Below are positions 36,884 through 46,336 of a DNA stretch of 64,000 nucleotides, in pieces. Below the pieces are notes generated by a model. It did not search any database and was not told where the DNA came from. It saw nothing but the letters and a program-made list of their open reading frames with translations. The position numbers and the translations under genes are program-made. This DNA comes from Sphingomonas sp. HMP9 (GTDB taxonomy: Bacteria; Pseudomonadota; Alphaproteobacteria; Sphingomonadales; Sphingomonadaceae). Position 1 is the first letter of the stretch. Each line of letters begins with the position of its first letter. The DNA is taken from contig NZ_AP022673.1 of NCBI RefSeq assembly GCF_013374115.1, forward strand, positions 1,144,501 to 1,208,500. Reading direction: 5' to 3'.

Positions 36884-38104
36884 ATGAAAATCGCCGAGCC
36901 CGGCGCGCAGGGCTTCGACGCAAGCCGATTGGCGGCGATCGATACGCTGCTCAAGACCCGCTACGTCGATTCGGGCAAGCTGCCGAACGCACAATTGCTG
37001 ATCGCGCGCGACGGCGAGATCGTGCATTTCTCGCATGCGGGCGCGGCGCGCCAAGGCGGCAAGGCGGTCGACGAGGGATCGCTGTTCCGGATCGCGTCGA
37101 TGACCAAGCCGATTACGTCGGTCGCGTTCATGATGCTGGTCGAGCAGGGCCTCGTCGCGGTCGATACGCCGGTCCACCATGTGCTGCCCGAGTTCAAAGC
37201 CATCGGCGTCTATGACGGCGGTGGCGGCGGCGTGCCGTTCGTGACCAGGCCGACCGCCGAGCCGATGCGAATGATCGACCTTCTGCGTCACACCGCTGGG
37301 CTGACATACAGCTTCCAGAACCGCTCGAACGTCGATGCCGCCTACCGCGAAGGCAAGATCGAGAGTTGGCACGGCGGTCATGATCTCGACGGCTTCATCG
37401 GCGCGCTGGCAAAGATCCCGCTCGAGTTCTCGCCGGGTACCGCGTGGAATTATTCGGTCGCGACCGACGTTCTAGGCGCGGTCGTGCAGCGCGTGTCCGG
37501 CCTGCCGCTCGACCAGTTCTTCAAGAAGCGCATCTTCGCGCCGTTGAAGATGGGCGATACTTTCTTTCAGGTTCCCACCGACAAGCTCGACCGTCTCACC
37601 GATTGCTACACGCTCGCGCCCGGTAAGGGTCGCATCATGTACGACCGCGGTGCTGAAAGCGCTTGGAGCCGGCAGCCGAAGCTCGTGTCCGGCGGCGGTG
37701 GCCTCGTTTCGACCGCGCTCGATTATCACCGGTTCAACACGATGCTGCTGAACGGCGGCGAACTCGACGGCGCGCGCATCCTCGGGCGCAAGACGCTCGA
37801 CCTGATGACGCAGAACCACCTGCCCGGAAAATCCGATCTCGCGTCGATGTCGAAGTCGTTGTTCAGCGAGGCGTCGAACGCGGGCACCGGGTTTGGGCTC
37901 GGATTTGCGATCACGGACGATGTGGCGAAGACGATGGTGCCGGGGTCGAAGGGCGAGTTCTACTGGGGCGGGATGTTCTCGACCGCGTTCTTCGTCGACC
38001 CCGTGGAGCGCCTGTCGATGGTGTTCATGACGCAGCTTTCGCCGAGCAGTTTCTATCCCATCCGTCGCGAACTGAAGACGATGATCTACGCCGCGATGAC
38101 CTGA
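36884..38104 (+). CDS. Serine hydrolase, class C beta-lactamase family (esterase-like)
   Basis: This 406-residue protein is of the beta-lactamase/EstB family (PF00144). The nucleophile motif is [14 protein letters not shown] (SxxK, near residue 72). The Tyr motif lies in [15 protein letters not shown], and [13 protein letters not shown] corresponds to the KTG-like C-terminal box. No signal peptide is seen, so it is probably cytoplasmic, which argues against a role in penicillin resistance and for an esterase or lactonase. It is followed closely by the fatty acid oxidation genes on the same strand. Confidence 0.9.
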   Translation: MKIAEPGAQGFDASRLAAIDTLLKTRYVDSGKLPNAQLLIARDGEIVHFSHAGAARQGGKAVDEGSLFRIASMTKPITSVAFMMLVEQGLVAVDTPVHHVLPEFKAIGVYDGGGGGVPFVTRPTAEPMRMIDLLRHTAGLTYSFQNRSNVDAAYREGKIESWHGGHDLDGFIGALAKIPLEFSPGTAWNYSVATDVLGAVVQRVSGLPLDQFFKKRIFAPLKMGDTFFQVPTDKLDRLTDCYTLAPGKGRIMYDRGAESAWSRQPKLVSGGGGLVSTALDYHRFNTMLLNGGELDGARILGRKTLDLMTQNHLPGKSDLASMSKSLFSEASNAGTGFGLGFAITDDVAKTMVPGSKGEFYWGGMFSTAFFVDPVERLSMVFMTQLSPSSFYPIRRELKTMIYAAMT

Positions 38105-38110
38105 GTTTCC

Positions 38111-38193
38111 GTTCTCCTGCGCACGCAGGAGTCCAGTATCACACAGGGCTGCCGACGTGGCCCTGGGCTCCTGCTTCCGCAGGAGAACAAGGA
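38111..38193. repeat. Inverted repeat before the fadJ-like gene
   Basis: GTTCTCCTGCGCACGCAGGA with GTCCAG and the complement CTCCTGCTTCCGCAGGAGAA with C about 40 bases later. Each arm is itself a hairpin (CTCCTGCGCACGCAGGAG). This is a variant of the family found at 34880 and 42773. It ends 8 bases before the start codon of the next gene and may supply part of its ribosome-binding region. Confidence 0.65.
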
Positions 38194-38201
38194 GAAGATT
38201 T

Positions 38202-40232
38202 ATGACCAGCCCGATCCGCACCGAACGCCATGACGACGTCCTCGTGATCATCTCGAACAACCCGCCGGTCAACGCGCTCGGTGCCGCGGTCCGCCAGGGC
38301 CTCGAAGCCGCGATCAAGGACGGCGTCGCCGACGACAGCATCGCCGCGATGGTGATCCGCTGCGACGGGCGGACGTTCTTTGCGGGCGCCGACATCACCG
38401 AGTTCGGCAAGGAGATGGTCGAGCCCGGCCTGCCCACCGTCGTCGACATGATCGAGGCCTCGTCGAAGCCAGTGGTCGCTGCGATCCACGGCACCGCGCT
38501 CGGCGGCGGATGTGAAGTCACGCTCGGCTGCCATTACCGCGTCGCCGTCCCGTCCGCGAAGATCGGCACCCCCGAAGTGAAGCTCGGCCTGCTCCCCGGC
38601 GCCGGCGGAACGCAGCGGATTCCGCGGATCGCGGGCGTGAAACTCGCGCTGGAGATGACCGCGAAGGGTGATCCGATCTCGGCGAAGAAGGCGCTCGAAG
38701 CCGGCCTGATCGACAAGATCGTCGGCGAGGACTCGCTTGAAGCCGATGCCGTCGCTTTCGCCCGCGAGATCGCGACCAAGCGCCCCCTGCCCCGCGCATC
38801 CGAGAAGACCGCACAGGCCGACCCCGACGCGGTCGCGGCGTTCAACAAGGAAAACGCGCGTCGTTTCCGTGGCTTCGAGGCGCCTCTTGCCAACATTGCT
38901 TGCATCGAAAAAGCCTCGGACGGCTCCAGCTTCGCAGACGGCATCGCGTTCGAGCGCCAGCAATTCATGAAGCTCATGATGGGCAACCAGTCCGCCGCGC
39001 AGCGCCACATCTTCTTCGCCGAACGCCAGGCCGCCAAGATCGATGACGTCCCCGTCGACACCAGGCTGCGCGAGATCAAGCGTGTCGGCGTGATCGGCGC
39101 CGGCACGATGGGCGGCGGCATCTCGATGAACTTCCTGTCCGCCCGCATCCCCGTCACGATCGTCGAGATGCAGCAGGACGCGCTCGACCGCGGCACCGGC
39201 GTGGTGCGCAAGAATTACGAGGCGACCGCCGCCAAGGGCCGGATCAAGCCCGAGCAGGTCGAGCAGGCGATGGGCGCGCTGAAGCCGACGCTCGACTTCG
39301 CCGATCTCGCCGAATGCGACCTGATCATCGAGGCGGTGTACGAGACAATGGAGGTGAAGAAGGAGATCTTCACCAAGCTCGACGCGATCGCCAAGCCCGG
39401 CGCTATCCTGGCGTCGAACACCTCCTATCTCGACATCGACGCGATCGCCGCCTGCACGAAGCGGCCGCAGGACGTCGTCGGGATGCACTTCTTCTCGCCC
39501 GCCAACGTGATGAAATTGCTGGAGGTGGTCCGCGGCGACAAGACCGCGGACGACGTGCTGGCGACCGTCATGGCGCTCGCCAAGAAGATCAAGAAGGTCG
39601 CGGTCGTGGCCGGCGTCACCTACGGCTTCATCGGCAACCGCATGCTGATGCCGCGCCAGGTTGAGGCGACCAAGCTGCTGCTGGAGGGCGCGAGCCCCGA
39701 GCAGATCGACAAGGTCCATGTCGCGTTCGGCATGCCGATGGGGCCGTTCCAGATGAGCGACCTCGCCGGCGTCGACATCGGCTGGCACCGCGACCCGAGC
39801 CGGATCGAGAACATCCGCGACGCGCTCGCCGCCGAAAACCGCTGGGGCCAGAAGACCAAGGCCGGCTTCTATGACTATGACGAGAAGCGGACGCCCTCGA
39901 ACTCGGCGCGCGTGACGCAGATCATCGACGATTTTCGCGCCAAGTCGGGCGTGACGCCGCGAGAGATCAGCGACGAGGAGATCGTCGTGCGGACGCTCTA
40001 CACGATGGTCAACGAAGGCGCGCTGATCCTCGAAGAGGGCAAGGCGCAGCGGGCGTCGGACGTCGATGTGGTCTGGATCTATGGCTATGGCTGGCCTGTG
40101 TACCGCGGCGGTCCGATGTTCTGGGCGCAGTCCGAGGGCTTGCCGAAGGTCGTGGCCGGGCTGGAGAAATACGGCTTCACCGTTGCCAAGTCGTTGAAGG
40201 ATGCAGCGGCAAGCGGCGGAAAGATCAAGTAA
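38202..40232 (+). CDS. fadJ: Bifunctional enoyl-CoA hydratase / 3-hydroxyacyl-CoA dehydrogenase
   Basis: The 676-residue fusion performs the second and third steps of beta-oxidation. Residues 1-180 are a crotonase domain with the oxyanion hole motifs FAGADITEF and [19 protein letters not shown]; the catalytic glutamate region is [20 protein letters not shown]. From about residue 290 an NAD-binding domain begins ([16 protein letters not shown]), with the catalytic His in [19 protein letters not shown] and the C-terminal domain [23 protein letters not shown] 38202 is preceded by AAGGAGAA. No thiolase is nearby. Gene symbol by domain order; FadB is equally possible. Confidence 0.92.
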   Translation: MTSPIRTERHDDVLVIISNNPPVNALGAAVRQGLEAAIKDGVADDSIAAMVIRCDGRTFFAGADITEFGKEMVEPGLPTVVDMIEASSKPVVAAIHGTALGGGCEVTLGCHYRVAVPSAKIGTPEVKLGLLPGAGGTQRIPRIAGVKLALEMTAKGDPISAKKALEAGLIDKIVGEDSLEADAVAFAREIATKRPLPRASEKTAQADPDAVAAFNKENARRFRGFEAPLANIACIEKASDGSSFADGIAFERQQFMKLMMGNQSAAQRHIFFAERQAAKIDDVPVDTRLREIKRVGVIGAGTMGGGISMNFLSARIPVTIVEMQQDALDRGTGVVRKNYEATAAKGRIKPEQVEQAMGALKPTLDFADLAECDLIIEAVYETMEVKKEIFTKLDAIAKPGAILASNTSYLDIDAIAACTKRPQDVVGMHFFSPANVMKLLEVVRGDKTADDVLATVMALAKKIKKVAVVAGVTYGFIGNRMLMPRQVEATKLLLEGASPEQIDKVHVAFGMPMGPFQMSDLAGVDIGWHRDPSRIENIRDALAAENRWGQKTKAGFYDYDEKRTPSNSARVTQIIDDFRAKSGVTPREISDEEIVVRTLYTMVNEGALILEEGKAQRASDVDVVWIYGYGWPVYRGGPMFWAQSEGLPKVVAGLEKYGFTVAKSLKDAAASGGKIK

Positions 40233-40235
40233 CTT

Positions 40236-40347
40236 CTGCCCCCTCTCCCCTCTGGGGAGAGGGTCGGGGTGAGGGGCAGCCCAGCAGTGCAGCACCCGGA
40301 ACAGCCCCTCACCCCAGCCCTCTCCCCTTTCGGGGAGAGGGAGCAAG
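40236..40347. repeat. Paired CTCTCCCC...GGGGAGAG repeats
   Basis: Two hairpins face each other: CCCTCTCCCCTCTGGGGAGA GGGTCGGGGTGAGGGGC and the complement CCCCTCACCCCAGCCCTCTC CCCTTTCGGGGAGAGGG. Together they form one large nested palindrome of about 110 bases between the hydratase/dehydrogenase gene and the first acyl-CoA dehydrogenase gene. Transcription probably continues through it, since the next gene follows at 13 bases. Confidence 0.75.
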
Positions 40348-40359
40348 ACGGAGAGCGAC

Positions 40360-41541
40360 ATGACCGACCTCGATACCTTCCGCACCGAAACCCGCGCCTG
40401 GCTCGCGGAAAATTGCCCGCCCGAGATGCGCAAACCGGTTCGCTCGGAGGACGACGTCTGCTGGGGCGGGCGGCAGTTCACGCCGTCCACGCCGGCGCAG
40501 AAAGAGTGGCTCGATGCGATGGCCGCCAAGGGCTGGACCGTGCCCGACTGGCCCAAGGCCTATGGCGGTGGCGGATTGACGCCCGCGGAGACGAAGGTCC
40601 TGCGCGAGGAAATGGCCGCAATAAAGGCGCGCAACCCGCTCAATTCGTTCGGGATCTCGATGCTCGGGCCGGCATTGCTCAAATACGGCACCGAGGAGCA
40701 GAAGCTCGATCACCTGACCAAGATTGCGCGCGGCGAAATCCGCTGGTGCCAGGGCTATTCCGAGCCGAACGCAGGGTCCGACCTCGCCGGGCTCGCGACG
40801 TCGGCGGAGGACAAGGGCGACCATTATCTCGTCAACGGCCAGAAGGTCTGGACGTCCTATGCCGACAAGGCCGACTGGATCTTCTGTCTCGTCCGCACTG
40901 ACAAGACGTCGAAGCAGGGCGGGATCAGCTTCGTGCTGTTCGACATGGCCTCGCCCGGCGTCACTACCAAGCCGATCCTGCTGATCAGCGGCAACTCGCC
41001 CTTCTGCGAGACCTTCTTCGACAATGTGAAGGTGCCCAAGGTCAACCGGGTCTACGAGGAGAATAAGGGCTGGGACGTCGCCAAATATCTGCTTGGCCAC
41101 GAGCGCGAAATGATCTCGGGCATGGGCCTCGCCTCGAGCGGCGGCAATCCGCTGATCGACGGCGCGATCGCCACCGTCGGGCTTGACCATAACGGCCGCC
41201 TCGCCGACCCGCTGCTGCGCGCCTCGATCGCGCTGTTCGAGGTTCGGGCGAAGGCGTTCGGGGCGATGTCCGAGCGGTTCATCGATGAGCTGAAGGCGGG
41301 CAAGGCGCATCCGGCGCAGCCCAGCATGATGAAATATTACGGCACCGAGCTAAATAAGGGCCGGTACGAATTGATGATGGCGGCGGGCGGGTCGGATGCG
41401 CTCGAATGGGACAGCGACCGGTCGCGGGGTGGAGCTATTCCGCGGTCGTGGCTGCGGACGAAGGCGAACTCGATCGAGGGCGGGACGAGCGAGATCCAGC
41501 TCAACATCATCGCCAAGCGGATTTTGGAACTGCCGGCCTGA
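40360..41541 (+). CDS. Acyl-CoA dehydrogenase 1
   Basis: This 393-residue FAD enzyme oxidises acyl-CoA to enoyl-CoA. It has WPKAYGGGGLTPAETKVLRE, WCQGYSEPNAGSDLAGLATS (flavin loop), YLVNGQKVWTSYADKADWIF, and GGTSEIQLNIIAKRILELP at the C-terminus. The N-terminal segment TPAQKEWLDAMAAKGWTVPD is like the large group of acyl-CoA dehydrogenases paired with a second family member, often acting as a heterodimer on steroid or branched substrates. The gene just downstream encodes that likely partner. Confidence 0.93.
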   Translation: MTDLDTFRTETRAWLAENCPPEMRKPVRSEDDVCWGGRQFTPSTPAQKEWLDAMAAKGWTVPDWPKAYGGGGLTPAETKVLREEMAAIKARNPLNSFGISMLGPALLKYGTEEQKLDHLTKIARGEIRWCQGYSEPNAGSDLAGLATSAEDKGDHYLVNGQKVWTSYADKADWIFCLVRTDKTSKQGGISFVLFDMASPGVTTKPILLISGNSPFCETFFDNVKVPKVNRVYEENKGWDVAKYLLGHEREMISGMGLASSGGNPLIDGAIATVGLDHNGRLADPLLRASIALFEVRAKAFGAMSERFIDELKAGKAHPAQPSMMKYYGTELNKGRYELMMAAGGSDALEWDSDRSRGGAIPRSWLRTKANSIEGGTSEIQLNIIAKRILELPA

Positions 41542-41552
41542 CCTTTTACCGT

Positions 41553-41630
41553 TCTCCCGTGAACGCGGGAGGCCAGATTCACGAACGCTGCGCGCGGGGC
41601 TCCTTGGCCCCTCGCCTCCGCCGGGGGGAA
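41553..41630. repeat. Degenerate intergenic repeat
   Basis: GTTCTCCCGTGAACGCGGGA with GGCCAGATTC at the left and CTCGCCTCCGCCGGGGGGAA at the right resemble the CCCGCGAAGGCGGG family with mutated arms. It separates the two acyl-CoA dehydrogenase genes. Confidence 0.5.
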
Positions 41631-41635
41631 CCAGA

Positions 41636-42763
41636 ATGCCATTGTATCTAGATGACGACCAGACCGTCCTGCAGGACACGATCCGCGACTTCGTGGCCGA
41701 GCATGCGCCGGTCAGCCACATGCGCGCGTTGCGCGATGCCGACGACGCGACCGGCTTTTCGCGCGACCTGTGGAAGCAGTTCGCGGAGATGGGTTTTACC
41801 GGCATCCTGATTGGCGAGGACCAGGGTGGGCTCGGGCTCGGCCATGTCGAGGCAGGCGTGGTGCTCGAGGAGATCGGGCGGAACCTGTCGCCCTCCCCGT
41901 TCCTCTCCACCGCGGTCGCGGCGGTCGCGGCGCTGAAGGGCACCGGGCAGGCCGAGCGCTGGTTTCCGGGCATCATTGCCGGCGAGACGATTGCAGCGCT
42001 AGCGATCGACGAGGGCGCCAAGCACCGCGATATCGTGGCGATGACGGCCGAGCGATCGGGCAATGGCTTCAAGCTGACCGGCGCGAAACGGTTCGTGACG
42101 CACGGCCACACCGCCGACCTGATCATCGTCGCGGCGCGCACCGGGGGAAGTGCCGACGACACCGACGGCATCACCTTGTTTGCCGTGCCGAAGGATGCCG
42201 CCGGGCTGACCGCGAACGCCGAACGGCTCGCCGATTCGAGTCTCGCCGCGCGGCTGGAGTTCGACGGCGTCGCGGTCGATGCGGACGCGGTGATCGGCGA
42301 GGTCGATGCGGGCCGTACGCCACTCGACCGCCTGCTTCGCGCCGGCCGGACCGGAGCGTCGGCGGAACTGCTCGGTGTCGGCGGCGGGGCGATGGACATG
42401 ACGATCGGGTACATGAAGGAGCGCAAGCAGTTCGGGACGCTGATCGGCAGCTTCCAGGCGCTCCAGCACCGTGCGGCGCATCTCTATTCGGAGATGGAGG
42501 TCGCGCGCGCCGCCGTCCTCAAGGCGCAACAGCTGCTCGACCAGGGCAGCGAGCGGGCGGACGAGGCGGTGTCGGTGGCCAAGGCGATGACCGCGCTGGC
42601 GACGACGCTCAGCGTCCAGGAAGGCATCCAGATGCACGGCGGCATCGGCATGACCGACGAATATGATATCGGCTTCTACATGAAGCGCGCGCGGGTGCTG
42701 GCCGAGATGTTCGGGGATGCAAACTTCCATGCGGACCGGCTGGCGGTAGCCGCCGGGTATTGA
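41636..42763 (+). CDS. Acyl-CoA dehydrogenase 2
   Basis: This 375-residue protein is of the same family as its neighbour, with shorter spacing: DDQTVLQDTIRDFVAEHAP at the start, MGFTGILIGEDQGGLGLGH, a divergent flavin region (AIDEGAKHRDIVAMTAERSG), and QMHGGIGMTDEYDIGFYMKR at the C-terminus. The usual catalytic glutamate region is less conserved than in partner 1. Paired acyl-CoA dehydrogenases of this kind commonly form alpha2beta2 enzymes, one subunit catalytic and the other structural; which is which cannot be decided from sequence alone. Confidence 0.92.
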   Translation: MPLYLDDDQTVLQDTIRDFVAEHAPVSHMRALRDADDATGFSRDLWKQFAEMGFTGILIGEDQGGLGLGHVEAGVVLEEIGRNLSPSPFLSTAVAAVAALKGTGQAERWFPGIIAGETIAALAIDEGAKHRDIVAMTAERSGNGFKLTGAKRFVTHGHTADLIIVAARTGGSADDTDGITLFAVPKDAAGLTANAERLADSSLAARLEFDGVAVDADAVIGEVDAGRTPLDRLLRAGRTGASAELLGVGGGAMDMTIGYMKERKQFGTLIGSFQALQHRAAHLYSEMEVARAAVLKAQQLLDQGSERADEAVSVAKAMTALATTLSVQEGIQMHGGIGMTDEYDIGFYMKRARVLAEMFGDANFHADRLAVAAGY

Positions 42764-42772
42764 CCGTAGGTT

Positions 42773-42831
42773 GTACCCCCGCGAAGGCGGGGGCCCAGAC
42801 TGGGCACCCGCCTTCGCGGGTGAACACGGAG
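42773..42831. repeat. Inverted repeat upstream of tesB
   Basis: TACCCCCGCGAAGGCGGGGG with CCCAGACTGGGC in the middle and the complement ACCCGCCTTCGCGGGTGAAC. It fills nearly the whole gap between acyl-CoA dehydrogenase 2 and tesB and ends 6 bases before the start codon; GGAGG for tesB lies immediately at its end. Confidence 0.8.
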
Positions 42832-42836
42832 GTCAG

Positions 42837-43724
42837 ATGGACTTGAATATCGCGGATACGTCGCCCGAGGCGCTTGCCCAGGGTCTCGTCGACCTGCTCG
42901 AGATCGAGGAGGTCGATACCGATCTGTACGTCGGCAAGCGTCAGCCCGGCGGCGTCGGTCGCGTGTTCGGTGGGCAGGTGATCGCGCAGGCGTTGCAAGC
43001 CGCGCAACGCTCGACCGAAGGGCCGAAGGCGGCGCATTCGCTGCATGCGTATTTCATGCGCCCGGGCAACGAGGATTATCCGATCGTCTTCCGCGTGGTG
43101 CGCGATTTCGAGGGGCGGAGTTTCGCCACCCGACGCGTGATCGCGATGCAGAAGGGGCAGCCGATCCTCAACATGGCGGCGTCGTTCCAGATGCCCGAAG
43201 AGGGGCTGCACCATCAGCACGCGATGCCCGACGTGCCGGCGCCCGAGACGCTCCGCTCCGACCGCGACCTGCGGCTGGAGACCATCGACGGCATCCCCGA
43301 GAAATTTCGCGCGCACATGCTGCGCTGGCGGCCGATCGAGGTGCGCCCGGTCAATCCGCGCAGCTGGATCGACCCTGCGCCGCAGGAGCCGCACTACGCC
43401 AACTGGTTCCGGCTCGTCGCGCCGATCGGCGACGATCCGGCGATGCACCGCGCGATCCTTGCCTACGCGTCGGACATGGCCCTGCTCGGCACCGCATTGC
43501 TGCCGCATGGCAAGAATTGGATCACGCCGGGTCTGCAGACCGCCAGCCTCGACCACTCGCTGTGGCTGCACGAGGATTTCCGCGCGGACGACTGGCTGCT
43601 CTACGCGTGCGACAGCCCCTGGTCCGGCCATGCGCGTGGCTTCAACCGCGGCAAGATCTTCGCGCGCGACGGCCGCCTGGTAGCGAGCGTCGCGCAGGAG
43701 GGCTTGATCCGGATGCGCCAGTAA
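42837..43724 (+). CDS. tesB: Acyl-CoA thioesterase II
   Basis: This 295-residue double-hotdog thioesterase hydrolyses acyl-CoA to free acid and CoA. It has RVFGGQVIAQALQAAQRSTE, HSLHAYFMRPGNEDYPIVF, the Asp/Thr/Gln catalytic region LAYASDMALLGTALLPHGK, and the C-terminal HSLWLHEDFRADDWLLYACD with SPWSGHARGFNRGKIF. ATG 42837 is preceded by GGAGG; the reading frame extends upstream through the repeat. The stop codon lies inside an inverted repeat shared with the convergent amidohydrolase gene. Confidence 0.95.
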   Translation: MDLNIADTSPEALAQGLVDLLEIEEVDTDLYVGKRQPGGVGRVFGGQVIAQALQAAQRSTEGPKAAHSLHAYFMRPGNEDYPIVFRVVRDFEGRSFATRRVIAMQKGQPILNMAASFQMPEEGLHHQHAMPDVPAPETLRSDRDLRLETIDGIPEKFRAHMLRWRPIEVRPVNPRSWIDPAPQEPHYANWFRLVAPIGDDPAMHRAILAYASDMALLGTALLPHGKNWITPGLQTASLDHSLWLHEDFRADDWLLYACDSPWSGHARGFNRGKIFARDGRLVASVAQEGLIRMRQ

Positions 43725-43746
43725 CCGCGGGAGTAACTGCGGTTAC
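43721..43746. terminator. Inverted repeat across two convergent stop codons
   Basis: GTAACCGC at 43721-43728 and GCGGTTAC at 43739-43746 form an 8-base-pair stem with a 10-base loop. The tesB stop (TAA, 43722-43724) and the amidohydrolase stop (43743-43745) both lie in the stem. No T-tract follows, so if it terminates transcription it is not a classic intrinsic terminator. Confidence 0.45.
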
Positions 43747-45425
43747 TTGCGCGTCCAGACCTTTTCCCCGCCGATCCACGTCTCATCGACCTTCGTGGCG
43801 CGCAGGTCGGTTGGCGACGCCATTGTCGGGTCGCGGTCAACGACGATGAAGTCCGCCCGCTGGCCCGGCGCGAGCGCACCGAACTGCTTCTCCGCAAACC
43901 CGGCATAGGCCGCCGCACCGGTCATCGCCCACCACGCCTGTTCGCGCGTGACGAGTTCCTGTGGCTGCCACCCGCCCTGCGGCTGCCCATCGGCATCCTG
44001 CCGCGTAAACGCCGCGGCCCAGGTCGCGAACGGATCGGGCTTCTCGACCGGGAAATCGGTGCCGAAGGCGAGCTTCGCGCCGTTGGTCAGCATCGATTTC
44101 CACGCATAGGCACCCGCCAGCCGGTTCGGCCCGAGCCGAGCCTCGGCCATCGTCCGATCGCTGGTCGCATGCGTCGGCTGCATCGAGGCGATCGTGCCGA
44201 ACTTGCCGAAGCGCGGCAGGTCGACCGGATCGACGACCTGCGCATGCTCGATCCGCCAGCGGCGATCGCCGGTATAGGTCTCGCTCTCGACCTGGATCGC
44301 GTCGAGTACTTCCTGATTGGCCTTGTCGCCAATCGCATGCACGGCGACCTGGAACCCATCCATCGCCGCGCGGCTCATCTGGTTCTGAAGCTGATCATCG
44401 GTAAGGAAGCCGAGCCCCGACTGACCCGGCGCGTCGGCATAGGGCTTCAATAGCCACGCGCCGCGCGAGCCTAGCGCACCGTCGGCATACAGCTTCACGC
44501 CGCCCATCCGCAGGCGGTCGTTGTACAGCCACGGCGTCGGACCCTTGCCGCCGATCCGGCTCGCGGTCTCGACACCCATCGCGTAGCTCATGATTCGGAC
44601 GCGCAACCCGCCGATATCCGCCATCCGTCGATACGTCAGCCAGTCGTCCAGCGACGTGCCCATGTCGGCCACCGCGGTGACGCCGTAGCCGAGCAGGATT
44701 CGTTGCGCGGTGAGGAACGCGGCATCGCGCTCCTTGGGAAGCGGCTGGGGAACAACCTTCTCGACCAAGGCCTGCGCACCGTCGACGAACACGCCGGCAG
44801 GTGCGCCGCCAGTCTTCTCGATCCGCCCGCCCGCCGGCGACACGGTCGATCCGGTCACGCCAGCCTCGCGCATCGCCTCACGGTTCGCCCAGCTGGCATG
44901 GCCATCCGCGCGCGACAGCCAGATCGGGTGACCGCCGGACACGGACTCCAGGTCGGCGGCGGTCGGGAAGCGACCCAGCCCCCACGCCTCCTGGTTCCAG
45001 CCGCGGCCCAAGACCCATTTGCGATCGGGGTTACCGGCGATGTACGCGGCAATCCGCGACTTCGCCTCGTCCAGCGACTTGGCCATCGAGAGGTCGAGCG
45101 ACAGCGCCCCGAAGCCCAGTTCGAGAACATGGCCATGCGCGTCGATGAAGCCCGGCAAGATCGTCTTGCCGCCCATGTCGACGCGCCAGTCATACAACGG
45201 CTTGCCAGCGTTCTTCTTGAGTTCCTTGCGGCTGAGCTTGGGAGCTTCCTCGCCCGGCGGGACGAGTCGCGTGACGCGGCCGTCCTTGTCGATCAGGATC
45301 GCCTTGAAGTGCACCATGCGGCCGGTGTCGGTGATGGTCACGCCGTTGACGTTGTCGACGATTCCGTCGGCCAGCGCCGGTGTGGAAAGCAGCGCGATCG
45401 CAGCCGCGGAAAGCATCAGACGCAT
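43743..45425 (-). CDS. Amidohydrolase, YtcJ-like, exported
   Basis: This 560-residue metal-dependent hydrolase has an N-terminal signal peptide (MRLMLSAAAIALLSTPALA). The amidohydrolase fold is shown by TILPGFIDAHGHVLELG (HxH metal ligands), AVHAIGDKANQEVLDA (His), RIEHAQVVDPVDLPRFG (His), and FGTDFPVEKPDPFATW (Asp), with the C-terminal ADFIVVDRDPTMASP. It matches the YtcJ subgroup, whose substrates are mostly unknown. It begins at ATG 45425, overlapping the stop of the upstream dehydrogenase gene (TGATG). Confidence 0.92.
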   Translation of the reverse strand: MRLMLSAAAIALLSTPALADGIVDNVNGVTITDTGRMVHFKAILIDKDGRVTRLVPPGEEAPKLSRKELKKNAGKPLYDWRVDMGGKTILPGFIDAHGHVLELGFGALSLDLSMAKSLDEAKSRIAAYIAGNPDRKWVLGRGWNQEAWGLGRFPTAADLESVSGGHPIWLSRADGHASWANREAMREAGVTGSTVSPAGGRIEKTGGAPAGVFVDGAQALVEKVVPQPLPKERDAAFLTAQRILLGYGVTAVADMGTSLDDWLTYRRMADIGGLRVRIMSYAMGVETASRIGGKGPTPWLYNDRLRMGGVKLYADGALGSRGAWLLKPYADAPGQSGLGFLTDDQLQNQMSRAAMDGFQVAVHAIGDKANQEVLDAIQVESETYTGDRRWRIEHAQVVDPVDLPRFGKFGTIASMQPTHATSDRTMAEARLGPNRLAGAYAWKSMLTNGAKLAFGTDFPVEKPDPFATWAAAFTRQDADGQPQGGWQPQELVTREQAWWAMTGAAAYAGFAEKQFGALAPGQRADFIVVDRDPTMASPTDLRATKVDETWIGGEKVWTRK

Positions 45426-46279
45426 CACTTGGGCAATCTCCGTACCAGCGCGCTCGTATCCTGCCGCGCGCCACCCATTGCCTGAACATCGGCATAGAAT
45501 TGATCGACCAGCGCCGCGACCGGCAGCACCGCGCCGTTGCGTCGCGCTTCGTCCAGCGCGAGCCCCAGATCCTTGCGCATCCAGTCTACCGCGAACCCGA
45601 AGTCGAACTCTTCCTTCGCCATCGTCGGCCAGCGATTGACCATCTGCCAGCTCTGCGCCGCGCCGCCGGAGATCGCCTCGAACACCTTGTCGAGATCGAG
45701 CCCGGCGTTTTGCGCGAACCTGATCGATTCGGCGACGCCCTGGATCACCCCGGCGATCGCGATCTGGTTGCACATCTTGGTCGTCTGGCCCGCGCCGGCC
45801 TCGCCGACATGGACGATCCGTGCCGCATAGGCCTGCATGAACGGTTCGGCCTTCGCCATCGCCTCGGCCGAGCCGCCGCACATGATCGATAGCTTGCCGT
45901 TCTCCGCGCCGGCCTGCCCGCCCGACACCGGGGCGTCGACGACCAGCGCCCGCTCGCCCGCCAATCGCCGCGCGATCGAGGCCGAGACGGTGGTGTGATC
46001 CACGAACACGGCGTCGTCGTGCATCGTCGCGAAGGCGCCGTCCTCGCCTAATGTGACCAACGCCAGATCGTCGTCGTTGCCGACGCACGTGAATACGGCA
46101 TCGGCTTCTTTCGCGGCGGCGGCCGGCGTGTCGGCGACCTTGCCGCCATATTTATCGGCCCACGCCAAGGCCTTGGCCTTTGTCCGATTATAGACGGTGA
46201 CGTCGTGCCCTGCCGTGGCGAGGTGCCCCGCCATCGGCGCGCCCATGACGCCGGTTCCGATGAATGCCAGTTTTGCCAT
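45425..46279 (-). CDS. NAD(P)-dependent beta-hydroxyacid dehydrogenase
   Basis: This 284-residue protein is of the 3-hydroxyisobutyrate dehydrogenase family. Motifs are AFIGTGVMGAPMAGHL (GxGxMG nucleotide site), VVDAPVSGGQAGAENGKLSI (substrate site signature), the catalytic lysine in GAGQTTKMCNQIAIAG, and DFGFAVDWMRKDLGLALDEA. The family includes 3-hydroxyisobutyrate, tartronate semialdehyde and similar reductases; the NRTKAKA stretch after beta-2 suggests NADP. Valine catabolism would fit next to the CoA genes but is only an inference. The gene is coupled to the amidohydrolase gene. Confidence 0.92.
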   Translation of the reverse strand: MAKLAFIGTGVMGAPMAGHLATAGHDVTVYNRTKAKALAWADKYGGKVADTPAAAAKEADAVFTCVGNDDDLALVTLGEDGAFATMHDDAVFVDHTTVSASIARRLAGERALVVDAPVSGGQAGAENGKLSIMCGGSAEAMAKAEPFMQAYAARIVHVGEAGAGQTTKMCNQIAIAGVIQGVAESIRFAQNAGLDLDKVFEAISGGAAQSWQMVNRWPTMAKEEFDFGFAVDWMRKDLGLALDEARRNGAVLPVAALVDQFYADVQAMGGARQDTSALVRRLPK

Positions 46280-46336
46280 AGCGTCCGCGCATAAGCGGTG
46301 TTTCCCACGCGCGCCAGATGGTCTAGCGGGTCGGAC

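Noticed and set aside
36884..38104. Beta-lactamase conferring resistance
   Set aside because: The SxxK motif places it in the class C-like hydrolase family, but it lacks a signal peptide and the KTG box is replaced by WGG, as in esterases.
38139..40556. Open frame of 805 codons on the minus strand opposite the fadJ-like gene
   Set aside because: Composition is Asp/Arg/His/Leu-rich without family motifs. The plus-strand fusion enzyme is well supported.
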